A stretch of DNA of 64,000 nucleotides, from assembly GCA_029935315.1 (NCBI GenBank), contig JAOZKN010000005.1, positions 1 through 64,000 on the forward strand. The letters are read 5' to 3'. Below the pieces are notes generated by a model that saw only the letters and a program-made list of their open reading frames with translations, searched no databases and had not been told where the DNA came from. The position numbers and the translations under genes are program-made. Positions 37,186 to 47,888 of the stretch are shown here, piece by piece. The DNA is from Desulfocapsa sp. (GTDB taxonomy: Bacteria > Desulfobacterota > Desulfobulbia > Desulfobulbales > Desulfocapsaceae). Positions within the stretch are counted from its first letter, which is position 1. Each line of letters starts with the position of its first letter.

Positions 37186-37792
37186 TTTCCGGGGATTTCA
37201 GTTCTGTCGTGTACTCTTGTAGTATAATCAAGTGGCTATCCATTGGTTGCCTGTACTTGAATGGTCTCTGGAAAATAGAGACGATACGAAAGTACCTCTC
37301 TTCAAGGAAGTGTATAGAAAGAAAGGGTGTTTTACAAGGTTTTGCCAGGTATTTGATCTTTTCTTCCTCAATCATATATACCAAAATTGAAGGCTGCTTT
37401 TTTTCTAGCACACTCTAAAACGACTTTGCGAGCATGTTTGTGTGGGTACCATGCTGATTTTGCTGCTAATTCTGGTAGAAGTGCTCAGGCTCTTTTGGTG
37501 ACGATCCCGCGAGAAATAATGTGAGCCATTAAGGAGAATGGTTTCAAAAAACTATAGACAAATACCTAACAAATCCAGTTTTTCTTAAATTTTACCAAAT
37601 TTCTGTAAAATAAAAACTCAATTGTGATTAATATAAGTCAAAAGGTTTTCCAAAAAACAACTTTGTAAAATCAATTTGCTTGCTGGAGACGATAGTTACA
37701 AATGTTGCTCTAGCCTACATGGATAAAGCTCGTGCCTTCAGGCTCAGGGACATATCCCACGAGGGCAGTAACAAATGAACTGAATAAGGTGG

Positions 37793-38824
37793 ATGACGAT
37801 GATGAGTTACACCCGAATTGCTAAAATCAATGCAACAATTCTTTTCATCCTGTTCGTTTTGGCCACCTCCGCCAAATCTGGAGAACCACGCTTTTTCCGG
37901 ATTGGGACAGGGGGCCAAACCGGAGTGTATTACCCAATTGGAAAAATTATAGCCCAGGGAATTACCAGTAACAGTTTAACTGAGATACCTGCTCAACTCG
38001 GAGAAAATGATGTTTCTGCTTACATTGGGGTTGCGCAGAATTCTGGTGGATCTGTAGACAATGTTTTCAGTCTAATCGCCGAAGAAACTGAAGCAGGTCT
38101 GGTTCAGGCCGATGTCGCAGCGTTGGCATTCCAGGCCGAGCAAGTATTTAAGGGGAATGATCAGGCCCGGTCTGTTCGGGCTGTCGCCAGCCTGTACTCG
38201 GAGAAGTTCCATATTGTTACACGACGGGACGCCAACATTCATACTGTTGAAGATTTCCGAGGGAAGCGTATCTCCATTGATGAGATTGGCTCAGGAACAT
38301 TGTCTGTTATGCGTATCGTTCTTGAGGCATACGGTATGAGCGAAAGCGATTTTCAACCTGTTTACCTCAAACCGATATTTACTCGTGACAAGATGGTCAG
38401 TGGTGAGCTACAAGGATTTACCATGATGGCCGGGACGCCTATGGAAGCTGTAAGTCAATTGTCGGATATCGAGATTTCCCTGGTCCCCATTTCAGCAGAT
38501 GCTGCAGCCTGGATAAAGAAACGATACCCGTATTTAGTGCCCGGTCATATATCGGCTGATGCATATGCCAATATTCCGGAAGTATCTACCATAGAGGTTT
38601 ATGCCCTGCTAGTCGTCAGTGCAACGATGGATGAGGCGTTAGTTTATCAAATTACGGCTGCCTTATGGAGTGAGCGGACGCTCGCCATGCTTAAGTCCGG
38701 ACACCCCCAGGGACGATTTATTACGCCGGAAACGGCTTTGGATAGTCTCTCAATACCACTTCACCCGGGCGCCAGAAAATATTACCAGGAAAACGCTGAT
38801 CGCTTTAGGGGTTTTCAGGAATGA
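37793..38824 (+). CDS. TAXI-family TRAP-type solute-binding protein
   Basis: FRIGTGGQTGVYYPIGKIIAQGI; LVQADVAALAFQ; GKRISIDEIGSGTLSVMRIVLEAYGMSESDF. Confidence 0.92.
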   Translation: MTMMSYTRIAKINATILFILFVLATSAKSGEPRFFRIGTGGQTGVYYPIGKIIAQGITSNSLTEIPAQLGENDVSAYIGVAQNSGGSVDNVFSLIAEETEAGLVQADVAALAFQAEQVFKGNDQARSVRAVASLYSEKFHIVTRRDANIHTVEDFRGKRISIDEIGSGTLSVMRIVLEAYGMSESDFQPVYLKPIFTRDKMVSGELQGFTMMAGTPMEAVSQLSDIEISLVPISADAAAWIKKRYPYLVPGHISADAYANIPEVSTIEVYALLVVSATMDEALVYQITAALWSERTLAMLKSGHPQGRFITPETALDSLSIPLHPGARKYYQENADRFRGFQE

Positions 38825-41007
38825 TGAAAAAAGAGTATTTAATTTCTCAAAAACTGCTGTGGTTTTTTATGACTATGGTGATCTGTGGGCTTCTTGTTTC
38901 CGGGATTTTCACCAATATTACCCTTCGTTCAATCGAAAAAAACCTTCCGAGTGCACTGCTAACAGAACTTAATGATCTTTCGCTCGTACTTGAAAATCTT
39001 TCAGAAGTTGTAAGCGCTGCAGATAACGCAAAAACCAATCCCCATCCGGACAACTACAAGCTGCTGCGAAGTAGAGTCGCGACTGTTGCCGACGATACTG
39101 TGAGAATGCGTGAATCCTACGTATTTGACAACCTGCTCGAGGCTTCAGCATTTCATGCGGTCGTTGCGCCGGCAATTGCTGATTTAACGATATGGTTTTC
39201 TGAAGGTATTTCAGGGTTCGGACCGGAAAGCGGAACAATAATGACAATAGCCCGTTCACGAATCAATGTTGCGTATCAAAAAGCACGTTTACTCAATCGT
39301 GATGCAAAGACCAGAGCACAGGCAATACTTGTGGATCAGCAGACAAGGATTGATCACTTCCTGGTGATGGCTAATATATTGTTTGTATTGATAGTATTGA
39401 TCACTTTCAGTGTCGTTTATTTGCTCTTTCGCCAATATTCACTGCAAAAAAGAGAATCTGTCGCTTTGGCGGAATTGCGTGAACAACGAGATCTCTTAAA
39501 CAGCTTGTTTGAAAATGTGCCGCTGGGCATCACTGTCTGGGATCATGATGGACTGCTTTTATTTATCAATAATGGTTTTACCGAAATAACTGGTTATTTT
39601 GTTGAAGATCTCAAATCTCTGGATGATTGGTTTGCAAAGGCTTGTCCCGACGATGCCTGCAAGGGGCAGGGGGAAGCCGATTGGAAGGCAATGGAGATCC
39701 ATGGAAAAGCCAGAGGCGAGCTCAGGGTGATATGTAAAAGTGGAGAGAAAAAGGATATTGAATTTCGTGGTACGTTTCTCAATGATGGGAGAAGGTTGGT
39801 TTCCATGTCGGATATCACTGGCAGGAAAATGTCCGAGAGAATACTCAGGGAGAACCAGAAGATAAAAGCAAGAGCCAACAAGATGGAATCATTAGGCCTT
39901 CTGGCTGGCGGGGTTGCCCATGATTTGAATAATATCCTTTCAGGAATTGTCGGGTATCCCGAGTTGTTGTTACAAACCTTATCCAAAGACAGCGATTTGA
40001 GGGAACCGATTGAGGCTATCCAGGACTCGGGCCACAGAGCGGCAGCAGTGGTGGCAGATTTGCTGACTGTTGCCAGGGGGGTTGCCAGTACCAGAGAAGT
40101 TCACGATTTAAATACTCTGGTTCAGGAGTACCTGAATTCTCCAGAGTACGTAAAACTCACCTCGCTGTATCCACAGGTAACCTGTAATTGTCAATTTGAG
40201 GCGGATCACTTAAATATTCTCTGTTCACCTGTTCATGTTAAAAAATGTTTTATGAACCTGGTAACAAATGCGACTGAGGCCATAATCGACTCTGGTACCG
40301 TCACGGTGTCCACCCGGAATATGGATTTGGATACTGCCAGAGGCACTGCCTGGAATATGACTCCGGGTGAGTATGCCGTGGTCAGTATACAGGATACCGG
40401 TTCCGGTATTCAAAAAAATGACCTGGAGCATATCTTTGAGCCGTTTTATACGAAAAAGAATATGGGCAGAAGTGGTACCGGTCTTGGCTTAACCGTGATC
40501 TGGAATGCCATGGAGGACCATGGTGGAAAAGTACTGGTGGAAAGCAGTGAGAAAGGAACGTGCTTCCGCCTCTATTTTCCGGTATGCAGAGAAAGAGAAA
40601 CTGTACAATTCCCCAGCGAAGATATTGTTGCCGGAAGCAGTGGCAACGAACATATTCTTGTGGTGGACGATGAACTCCACCTGCGTGACATTGCCAGCAA
40701 GATGCTGCAGACCTTTGGATACAGGGTACATGTAAGCTCTTCTGGTGAAGAGGCTATTCAATTTGTCAAAAAAACTAAGATTGATATCATTGTACTTGAT
40801 ATGCTGATGGAGCCGGGCATTAACGGTCGCCAAACCTATGAAAAAATACTCAAGTTGTATCCAAATCAAAAGGCTATTGTCGTCAGCGGTTTTTCAGAAA
40901 GTGATGATGTAAAAGCCGTTTTACGGCTCGGGGCGGGAGCGTTCATAAAAAAGCCGTATTCTATGGATCAACTTGGGCGAGCAGTAAAAGATGTTCTGAG
41001 TAGCTGA
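38821..41007 (+). CDS. PAS hybrid sensor histidine kinase/response regulator with periplasmic helical sensor
   Basis: GGVAHDLNNILSGIVGYPELLL; GTGLGLTVIWNAMEDHGG; REC IIVLDMLMEPGINGRQTYEKI; ATGA overlap with the TAXI gene. Confidence 0.95.
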   Translation: MMKKEYLISQKLLWFFMTMVICGLLVSGIFTNITLRSIEKNLPSALLTELNDLSLVLENLSEVVSAADNAKTNPHPDNYKLLRSRVATVADDTVRMRESYVFDNLLEASAFHAVVAPAIADLTIWFSEGISGFGPESGTIMTIARSRINVAYQKARLLNRDAKTRAQAILVDQQTRIDHFLVMANILFVLIVLITFSVVYLLFRQYSLQKRESVALAELREQRDLLNSLFENVPLGITVWDHDGLLLFINNGFTEITGYFVEDLKSLDDWFAKACPDDACKGQGEADWKAMEIHGKARGELRVICKSGEKKDIEFRGTFLNDGRRLVSMSDITGRKMSERILRENQKIKARANKMESLGLLAGGVAHDLNNILSGIVGYPELLLQTLSKDSDLREPIEAIQDSGHRAAAVVADLLTVARGVASTREVHDLNTLVQEYLNSPEYVKLTSLYPQVTCNCQFEADHLNILCSPVHVKKCFMNLVTNATEAIIDSGTVTVSTRNMDLDTARGTAWNMTPGEYAVVSIQDTGSGIQKNDLEHIFEPFYTKKNMGRSGTGLGLTVIWNAMEDHGGKVLVESSEKGTCFRLYFPVCRERETVQFPSEDIVAGSSGNEHILVVDDELHLRDIASKMLQTFGYRVHVSSSGEEAIQFVKKTKIDIIVLDMLMEPGINGRQTYEKILKLYPNQKAIVVSGFSESDDVKAVLRLGAGAFIKKPYSMDQLGRAVKDVLSS

Positions 41008-41059
41008 AGCATCTCCAGAATGGCCAGTTAAATTTTTCCAGCCGGATCGCTTCCTGTTT

Positions 41060-44000
41060 ATGAGTATAAAAAAATCATTTCGTTTTTCCATTGATCGGGG
41101 TGGTACCTTTACCGATGTCTACGCCGAAGTCCCTGGTGAGCCTGGCTTTACGGTTGTTAAACTTCTGTCTGAAGATCCGGCCAATTACGATGATGCACCC
41201 CGTGAAGGGATCAGGAGAATTTTAGCGGAATTTTCAGGCATTACAGAGACCGCAGATATCGATGCCTCGCAGATCGAATGGATACGCATGGGCACCACCG
41301 TTGCCACCAATGCTCTGCTTGAACGTAAAGGCGCACCTTCTGCCCTTGTTGTTACCAGAGGTTTTGCCGATATTCTGCAGATAGGGAATCAGGATCGCCC
41401 CCATCTTTTTGATCTGCGGGTGACAAAACCGGAGCTTCTGTACCGGGATGTCATTGAGGTGGATGAACGCTTACGACTCCTGAAATCCGATGAGCGGGTG
41501 GACGGAAAAGTGTTGCAGGGTGTTACGGGTGAGCGTTTTGCAGTCCTTGCCGAGCCGGATCCTGCCGTCCTCAAACCACAATTACAGGCCCTGCTGCGGC
41601 AAGGTATTCGCAGTATTGCAGTGGTCTTTATGCATGCCTATGCCTGCCCTCAACATGAACAGGCTGTGGGAGAACTTGCGGCAACACTTGGCTTTGAGCA
41701 GATTTCACTGTCTTCGCAAGTGATGCCCATGGTCAGGCTGGTATCCCGTGGAGATACCACCATGGTGGATGCTTACCTGACTCCGCATATTCGTGCATAT
41801 CTGCAAAGTTTTAAAAAGGGCTTTGCTGATAATCTGGCCGATACCCGGTTGCTGTTTATGCAGTCCGACGGAGGCCTGGCACCTGCCGAAGAGTTCACCG
41901 GCAGTAGGGCCATTTTATCAGGCCCCGCAGGCGGGGTTGTGGGCTATGCCATGACCACCTATAACCGGAAGACAAAAAAACCGGTGATTGGTTTTGATAT
42001 GGGCGGCACCTCCACCGATGTCTCCCGCTATGGCGGTGAATATGATCTCACCTTTGCAAGTAAAACTGCCGGAGTGCGCATCCAGGCACCACAACTGGAT
42101 ATTCGTACAGTGGCTGCCGGTGGCGGCTCCCGGCTCTTTTTTGATAATGGTATGTTTCTGGTAGGGCCGGAATCTTCGGGTGCCCATCCCGGGCCTGTCT
42201 GTTATCGAAAAAACGGGTATCTGTCGGTCACGGATGCCAATCTGGTGCTGGGGCGCCTGCAGCCGGATTATTTCCCTAAAATTTTTGGCAAATGTGAGGA
42301 TCAGGCTCTGGATGTTGATGCAAGCTATCGTCAGATGGCGGAACTCACCGACGAGATCAATGCCTTCTACGCAGAAAGCCAGCGTCCTCCCTTGACCGTG
42401 GAAGAGGTGGCCCTGGGATTTCTGGAGGTAGCCAATGAGGTTATGGTGCGCCCCATCCGTGAGGTTTCGGTCATGCGTGGCTTCGATATCAAAGAACATG
42501 TGCTGGCCACTTTTGGCGGTGCAGGTGGTCAGCATGCCTGTGCCATTGCCCGCAGTCTTGGTATCTCATCGGTATTTATCCACCGTTTTGCCGGTATCCT
42601 CTCAGCCTATGGTATTGGTCTTGCCGATACGGTTTGTGAAAAACAGCAACCCGCCGCAGAAGTACTCACTCCTGCAGTCCTCTCCCGTCTGGATGAAAAG
42701 CTTACAGCTCTGCGAATGGATACGGTGCGTGATCTGTGTGACCAGGGGATCAGTGAACAGGCTATTGAGAGTTCTTTGTATCTTCATCTGCGTTATCAAG
42801 GCACAGATTCAGGACTTATGGTTGAAAAACCTGGAGATGGTGATTTTGCCGGGGCTTTTACAACACGTTATCGGCGTGAATTTGGTTTTGAACTCACAGG
42901 GCGTGATATTCTGGTGGATGATCTTCGGGTTCGTTCCATTGGCAGGGCCTCAACCTTACAATCATTTTCTCTTGCTACAGCCAAGCATTCTCCCCGGAAG
43001 CTGAGCTCTGTTCACTGTTATTTTACAGGTGGCTGGCAGGATACGGCGCTCTATGACCAGGAAAATCTCAAGGCCGGACACTGCATTGAGGGGCCGGCCA
43101 TCCTCCTCCAGGACACCAGTACCATACTGATTGAACCGGATTGCAGAGCGACCATCACCCCACATGGTGATGTGGCAATTGAAACCGGGCAGCACAGGCA
43201 GCAGACACTTGATACTGCGGTGGATCCGGTGCAGCTTTCAATTTTCAGTAATCTGTTTATGTCCATTGCCGAGCAGATGGGGAGAATGCTGCAGAAAACT
43301 GCTATTTCCACCAATATCAAGGAGCGCCTGGATTTCTCCTGCGCATTGTTTGGGGCAGGCGGCGATCTGGTTGCCAATGCTCCCCATGTGCCTGTTCATC
43401 TGGGTGCCATGAGTGAAGCGGTAAAAGAACAGATACGCAGGGTGGAGAAGATCAATCCCGGTGATGTTCTGGTGAGCAATCATCCTGCTGCCGGGGGAAG
43501 TCATTTACCCGATATCACGGTGATGACTCCGGTGTTTGAGGCGGGTGATATTATATTCTGGGTGGCCAGCCGTGGGCATCATGCTGATATCGGCGGTATC
43601 TCTCCTGGTTCCATGCCCCCGGGTTCAAGGCAGTTGTGTGAAGAGGGTGCGGCTATCCTCTCCTGTAAGCTTGTTCAGAATAATGTTTTTCAGGAAGAGA
43701 CCATTTCTCAGTTATTGCTGGCACCGGGAAAAAGCGTAGTTGAAAAAGGACGTCCGCCAATCAGTGGAACACGCCTGCTCAGTGACAATCTTTCCGATCT
43801 CAGGGCACAGGTTGCGGCCAATCAAAAGGGGATTGATCTTATTCTTGAAATGGTGGATTACCACAGTCTTAAGGTGGTGCAGGCCTATATGCAACATGTG
43901 CAGGATACAGCAGAAGAGGCGGTGCGGGCAAGTTTGTGCGAAGTTTCAAAAACACAGGGCCTTGGCAAAAGAGACTCCGTAACAGCCACCGAATATCTTG

Positions 44001-44797
44001 ATGATGGCAGCCCCATTGTTCTGAAACTCAGTATCGATCGCAGTGATGGCAGTGCTGTTTTTGATTTTACCGGAACGGGAACCGAGCTCTGGGGAAACCT
44101 GAATGCACCAAAGGCCGTCACCCAGTCGGCAATTCTCTACAGCCTCCGTTGCCTGGTGGAAAAGGATATCCCCCTCAATCATGGTTGTCTGATTCCCATA
44201 ACATGTATTATCCCCAAAGGTTGTCTCCTTGATCCTTCACCTGAGGCTGCGGTTGTGGGTGGGAACGTGCTCACATCCCAGCGTGTGGTGGATGTGGTTT
44301 TGAAAGCCTTTGGCGTGGCTGCCGGTTCGCAGGGATGTATGAATAACTTCACCTTTGGCAATGATCAGTTCGGTTATTACGAAACCATTGGTGGTGGTGC
44401 GGGGGCAGGCCCTGACTGGCATGGTCAATCGGGCGTACACACCCATATGACCAATACCAGAATCACCGATCCGGAAATTCTGGAACGTCGTTATCCTGTG
44501 CTCTTGCGTGAGTTCTCCATCCGTAAGGGTTCGGGAGGTAATGGCAAATTTCGAGGGGGGGATGGCATGGTCCGGGAACTGGAATTTCTCGAACCTCTCA
44601 ATGTCGCCATCCTCTCGGAACGAAGGGTCTTCCCTCCCTATGGCCTTGCCGGTGGACAAGCTGGGGAAAAAGGTGAAAATATCTTTATCCGCAAAGATGG
44701 TCGTCGTCTCAATCTTGGCGGCAAAAATGAAATCCGTGCAGAAGCGGGTGATGCAATCCGTATCCTTACCCCTGGCGGGGGCGGATTTGCTAAATAG
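41060..44797 (+). CDS. 5-oxoprolinase/hydantoinase, fused HyuA-HyuB type
   Basis: 1245 aa: FSIDRGGTFTDVYAEVPG; GFDMGGTSTDVSRYGG; second half NHPAAGGSHLPDITVMTPVF, SRGHHADIGGISPGSMPPGSRQLCEEG. Confidence 0.95.
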   Translation: MSIKKSFRFSIDRGGTFTDVYAEVPGEPGFTVVKLLSEDPANYDDAPREGIRRILAEFSGITETADIDASQIEWIRMGTTVATNALLERKGAPSALVVTRGFADILQIGNQDRPHLFDLRVTKPELLYRDVIEVDERLRLLKSDERVDGKVLQGVTGERFAVLAEPDPAVLKPQLQALLRQGIRSIAVVFMHAYACPQHEQAVGELAATLGFEQISLSSQVMPMVRLVSRGDTTMVDAYLTPHIRAYLQSFKKGFADNLADTRLLFMQSDGGLAPAEEFTGSRAILSGPAGGVVGYAMTTYNRKTKKPVIGFDMGGTSTDVSRYGGEYDLTFASKTAGVRIQAPQLDIRTVAAGGGSRLFFDNGMFLVGPESSGAHPGPVCYRKNGYLSVTDANLVLGRLQPDYFPKIFGKCEDQALDVDASYRQMAELTDEINAFYAESQRPPLTVEEVALGFLEVANEVMVRPIREVSVMRGFDIKEHVLATFGGAGGQHACAIARSLGISSVFIHRFAGILSAYGIGLADTVCEKQQPAAEVLTPAVLSRLDEKLTALRMDTVRDLCDQGISEQAIESSLYLHLRYQGTDSGLMVEKPGDGDFAGAFTTRYRREFGFELTGRDILVDDLRVRSIGRASTLQSFSLATAKHSPRKLSSVHCYFTGGWQDTALYDQENLKAGHCIEGPAILLQDTSTILIEPDCRATITPHGDVAIETGQHRQQTLDTAVDPVQLSIFSNLFMSIAEQMGRMLQKTAISTNIKERLDFSCALFGAGGDLVANAPHVPVHLGAMSEAVKEQIRRVEKINPGDVLVSNHPAAGGSHLPDITVMTPVFEAGDIIFWVASRGHHADIGGISPGSMPPGSRQLCEEGAAILSCKLVQNNVFQEETISQLLLAPGKSVVEKGRPPISGTRLLSDNLSDLRAQVAANQKGIDLILEMVDYHSLKVVQAYMQHVQDTAEEAVRASLCEVSKTQGLGKRDSVTATEYLDDGSPIVLKLSIDRSDGSAVFDFTGTGTELWGNLNAPKAVTQSAILYSLRCLVEKDIPLNHGCLIPITCIIPKGCLLDPSPEAAVVGGNVLTSQRVVDVVLKAFGVAAGSQGCMNNFTFGNDQFGYYETIGGGAGAGPDWHGQSGVHTHMTNTRITDPEILERRYPVLLREFSIRKGSGGNGKFRGGDGMVRELEFLEPLNVAILSERRVFPPYGLAGGQAGEKGENIFIRKDGRRLNLGGKNEIRAEAGDAIRILTPGGGGFAK

Positions 44798-44805
44798 TTT
44801 GTACT

Positions 44806-44849
44806 AAAGTTCCCCGCTTTGATTATTCTGATCAAAGGGGGGAACTTTT
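44806..44849 (+). terminator. Strong intrinsic terminator-like hairpin downstream of the oxoprolinase gene
   Basis: aaagttccccgctttgat-tattctg-atcaaaggggggaacttttc: long near-perfect stem followed by T-rich tail. Confidence 0.85.
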
Positions 44850-45039
44850 CTCTTATCGCGTAGTTCAGGTGCCCTGATATTTTCTACATCGGGCATGCAT
44901 TGCTCCCCGTCATCATTCGTCATAATCTCCCCCTGCATTGTCACTATCCTTTCCTCTTTTTGTCATTGTCATGATGTTTATTGGAGGACAGTGAAAAGAG
45001 GTTCTTTTAATAAACGGCAATAACAGCAGAGGGTGATGT

Positions 45040-47148
45040 ATGACGAAGCAGCAAGAGAAAAAGAATAAAATTACTTTGGATCCGGGGAATGCACTTTTGG
45101 TGCTGTACATAGGTTTTGTGCTCTTCTTTGCATTTCTGGCCATGGTGGTGGATGGACATGCGTCCGTTGTTCCTTCTGAGGTTCGGCAGGGGGAATTGTT
45201 GTTTGGCGATGGAAACGATACCGGCAGATATGTTTCGGCACCTCATTTGTCCCAGAATGTTGAAATATATGTGAGTGGTATGACGGCACGAACAATACTC
45301 AATCAGCGTTTTGTCAATGACACAGACAAGTGGCAGGAGGCGATCTATGTCTTTCCCCTGCCCGATGAATCTGCCGTGGACACCTTGCGCATGAAGATTG
45401 GTGACCGCGTAATTGTGGGGGAGATTAAGGAAAAGGAAGAAGCCCGCAAGGTTTATGAACAGGCAAAGTCCGAAGGGAAGAAGGCGTCGCTGCTGGCCCA
45501 GGAACGGCCAAATATATTTACCATGGCCGTCGCAAATATTGCACCGGGTGAAGAAATTGAAGTGGAAATTGAGTTCAGCCAGGTGGTGGGATTAGGTGAT
45601 GGTATCTTCTCACTGCGTTTTCCCCTGGTACTTACTCCCCGATATATCCCGGGACAACCGTTGCAGACAGAAGCAACAGAGGAGGACATACAATTTGAGG
45701 GGACAGGGTGGTCAGTGAATACCGATCAGGTTGCAGATGCGTCACGAATCACGCCGCCCGTGGTCATGGAGGATACTAAACAGATCAATCCGGTTCATAT
45801 GATGCTGGAACTGGCTGCGGGATTTTCGGTGGCACGGCTTGAAAGTCTGTACCATGGCATTACCGTTGAGGACGGGGAAAACGAAACGAAACTCATTCGC
45901 TTTAGCGGCGAAGTAAAAGCTGACCGGGATTTTGTCCTTGAATGGGAGGCGGAAAAAGAGCACAGCCCGCGCGCTGCACTCTTTGCAGAACAGCAGGAAG
46001 AGGATGAGTATCTCCTGCTTATGCTGACACCTCCAGTCCTGGACAATGATGCTTCGGCACCTCCACGGGAACTGATTTTTGTTCTGGATACTTCAGGGTC
46101 CATGGCCGGCCCTTCCATCGTCCAGGCGCGAGAGGCCCTGATCCTTGCCATTGAAAGGTTGAATGCAGATGATCGTTTTAATGTTATTGAGTTTAATTCC
46201 ACCGCCAGCAAACTGTTTGAGCAGGCACAAAGAGGAGATGCAGAACACCGAAAACAGGCAATCCGATTTGTCAGTGGACTTCATGCCGATGGTGGTACAG
46301 AAATGGCTTCTGCCCTTGATCTTGCTTTGGATGGCAGGAGTGATCATGAACGTATCCGCCAGGTGATTTTTCTAACCGATGGCAGTGTGGGGAATGAACG
46401 TGCATTATTTACCGGAATACAATCCGGGTTGGGTGATTCCCGACTGTTCACCGTTGGCATCGGCTCTGCCCCCAATTCGTTTTTTATGTCCCGTGCTGCC
46501 ACCCTTGGTCGTGGCACCTTTACCTATATTGCCAAAGTCAGTGAGGTACAGAAAAAGATGACCGCACTTTTCAATAAACTTGAGCACCCTGCCATTACTG
46601 ATATCAGGCTGACATCAGCAGACGGGCAGGAAATGGAATACTACCCATCTCCCGTTCCCGATCTGTATCAGGGGGAGCCATTACTGGTTTCGGTCAAGGT
46701 TGCAGGTGGACTTGAAAGTTTGCAGATAAGCGGCATGCGAAATACCCAGCTCTGGCAGCAGGTGATCAGCGCAGAAAATTTAAGCATGCGACCGGGAATA
46801 GCCACTCTCTGGGCGAGAAAGAAGATCAGAACCCTGATGGACAGTAAAGTCCATGGGGCAGAAGAAGAGGAGATCAGAATGCAGGTTCTCTCCACCGCAT
46901 TAACGCATCATCTCGTTTCCAGGTACACAAGTCTTGTTGCCGTTGAACGGCAGAATTCCCGTCCGGCCGACCAGGATTTGCAAGAGAGTGTGATGAAAAC
47001 AAATCTGCCAGCGGGGTCGCAGTTAAACAAGATATTTGCCGGGAGTGCAAGAACAGCGACTCCTGCGCAGTTACAGATCCTGCTGGGAATACTCTTCCTG
47101 CTGATGGCTCTGTTTCTTCTCCGGCGGCAGAGAGGGTGCAGACAGTGA
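45040..47148 (+). CDS. Marine proteobacterial sortase target protein (VIT + VWA domains)
   Basis: VIT TILNQRFVNDTDKWQEAIYVFPLPDESAVD; VWA ELIFVLDTSGSMAG; C-terminal TATPAQLQILLGILFLLMALFLLRRQRG. Confidence 0.92.
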   Translation: MTKQQEKKNKITLDPGNALLVLYIGFVLFFAFLAMVVDGHASVVPSEVRQGELLFGDGNDTGRYVSAPHLSQNVEIYVSGMTARTILNQRFVNDTDKWQEAIYVFPLPDESAVDTLRMKIGDRVIVGEIKEKEEARKVYEQAKSEGKKASLLAQERPNIFTMAVANIAPGEEIEVEIEFSQVVGLGDGIFSLRFPLVLTPRYIPGQPLQTEATEEDIQFEGTGWSVNTDQVADASRITPPVVMEDTKQINPVHMMLELAAGFSVARLESLYHGITVEDGENETKLIRFSGEVKADRDFVLEWEAEKEHSPRAALFAEQQEEDEYLLLMLTPPVLDNDASAPPRELIFVLDTSGSMAGPSIVQAREALILAIERLNADDRFNVIEFNSTASKLFEQAQRGDAEHRKQAIRFVSGLHADGGTEMASALDLALDGRSDHERIRQVIFLTDGSVGNERALFTGIQSGLGDSRLFTVGIGSAPNSFFMSRAATLGRGTFTYIAKVSEVQKKMTALFNKLEHPAITDIRLTSADGQEMEYYPSPVPDLYQGEPLLVSVKVAGGLESLQISGMRNTQLWQQVISAENLSMRPGIATLWARKKIRTLMDSKVHGAEEEEIRMQVLSTALTHHLVSRYTSLVAVERQNSRPADQDLQESVMKTNLPAGSQLNKIFAGSARTATPAQLQILLGILFLLMALFLLRRQRGCRQ

Positions 47149-47720
47149 GAAAAATATGGTCATTGCGCATAGCCGCCTTTGTCCTTCTGTTTAGCGGAGC
47201 TTTTCTCCTGGCCGACGGCTGTTGGATTCGAACAAAGGCAGTTCTTGCGCAGTTTCTGTTGCAGCAGGCCTGGGAAGAGACCATGGCCACAGGCAAGAAT
47301 ACAAAAGCCTGGCCATGGGCGGATACCTGGCCAGTGGCACGTCTGACGGTGGAACGTTTGCATATCGATCTGATAGTCCTTGAAGGGGAAAGTGGTGAGG
47401 TGCTGGCCTTTGGCCCCGGTCACTTACCGGCAAGCAGTGAACCGGGGAGCAAGGGGCATTGTCTTCTGGCAGGACACAGGGATACCAGTTTTCAGTTTTT
47501 GCAATATCTGCAGGAAGATGATGTACTCACCTTGCAAACGTCCGATGGCAGTATATACAAATACCGGGTCAATGAAATGCTCATCCGTCAGGCAGAAAAA
47601 CTGTACCTGAGGGAAAGTGATGACGCACAGATAACCCTCATCACCTGTTATCCTTTTAATGGGCTGCGGGCAGGTGCGGATCTCAGATATGTTGTCTTTG
47701 CTGCCAGGCTATCCGGCTAG
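47136..47720 (+). CDS. Class GN sortase
   Basis: Catalytic CLLAGHRDTSF, TLITCYPF and downstream Arg (ADLRYVV); overlaps the target gene. Confidence 0.93.
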   Translation: MQTVRKIWSLRIAAFVLLFSGAFLLADGCWIRTKAVLAQFLLQQAWEETMATGKNTKAWPWADTWPVARLTVERLHIDLIVLEGESGEVLAFGPGHLPASSEPGSKGHCLLAGHRDTSFQFLQYLQEDDVLTLQTSDGSIYKYRVNEMLIRQAEKLYLRESDDAQITLITCYPFNGLRAGADLRYVVFAARLSG

Positions 47721-47888
47721 CAGCGGTGAAGAAGAGTCAGCCCGTAGAGTGTGTAAAAACAGTTCAAAATCACCTGTCTCCGGTTACGGGTTTTATGTGT
47801 CAGGTAGCAAAAGAAAAATGGAAAGAAGGAATGGCTTATGGTAAGTTGGTGTGAATTGTGTTTCGCCATAAAAAAACCGTGAGGAATC

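Noticed and set aside
41918-42535. 205-aa antisense ORF
   Set aside because: Shadow of the hydantoinase/oxoprolinase gene.
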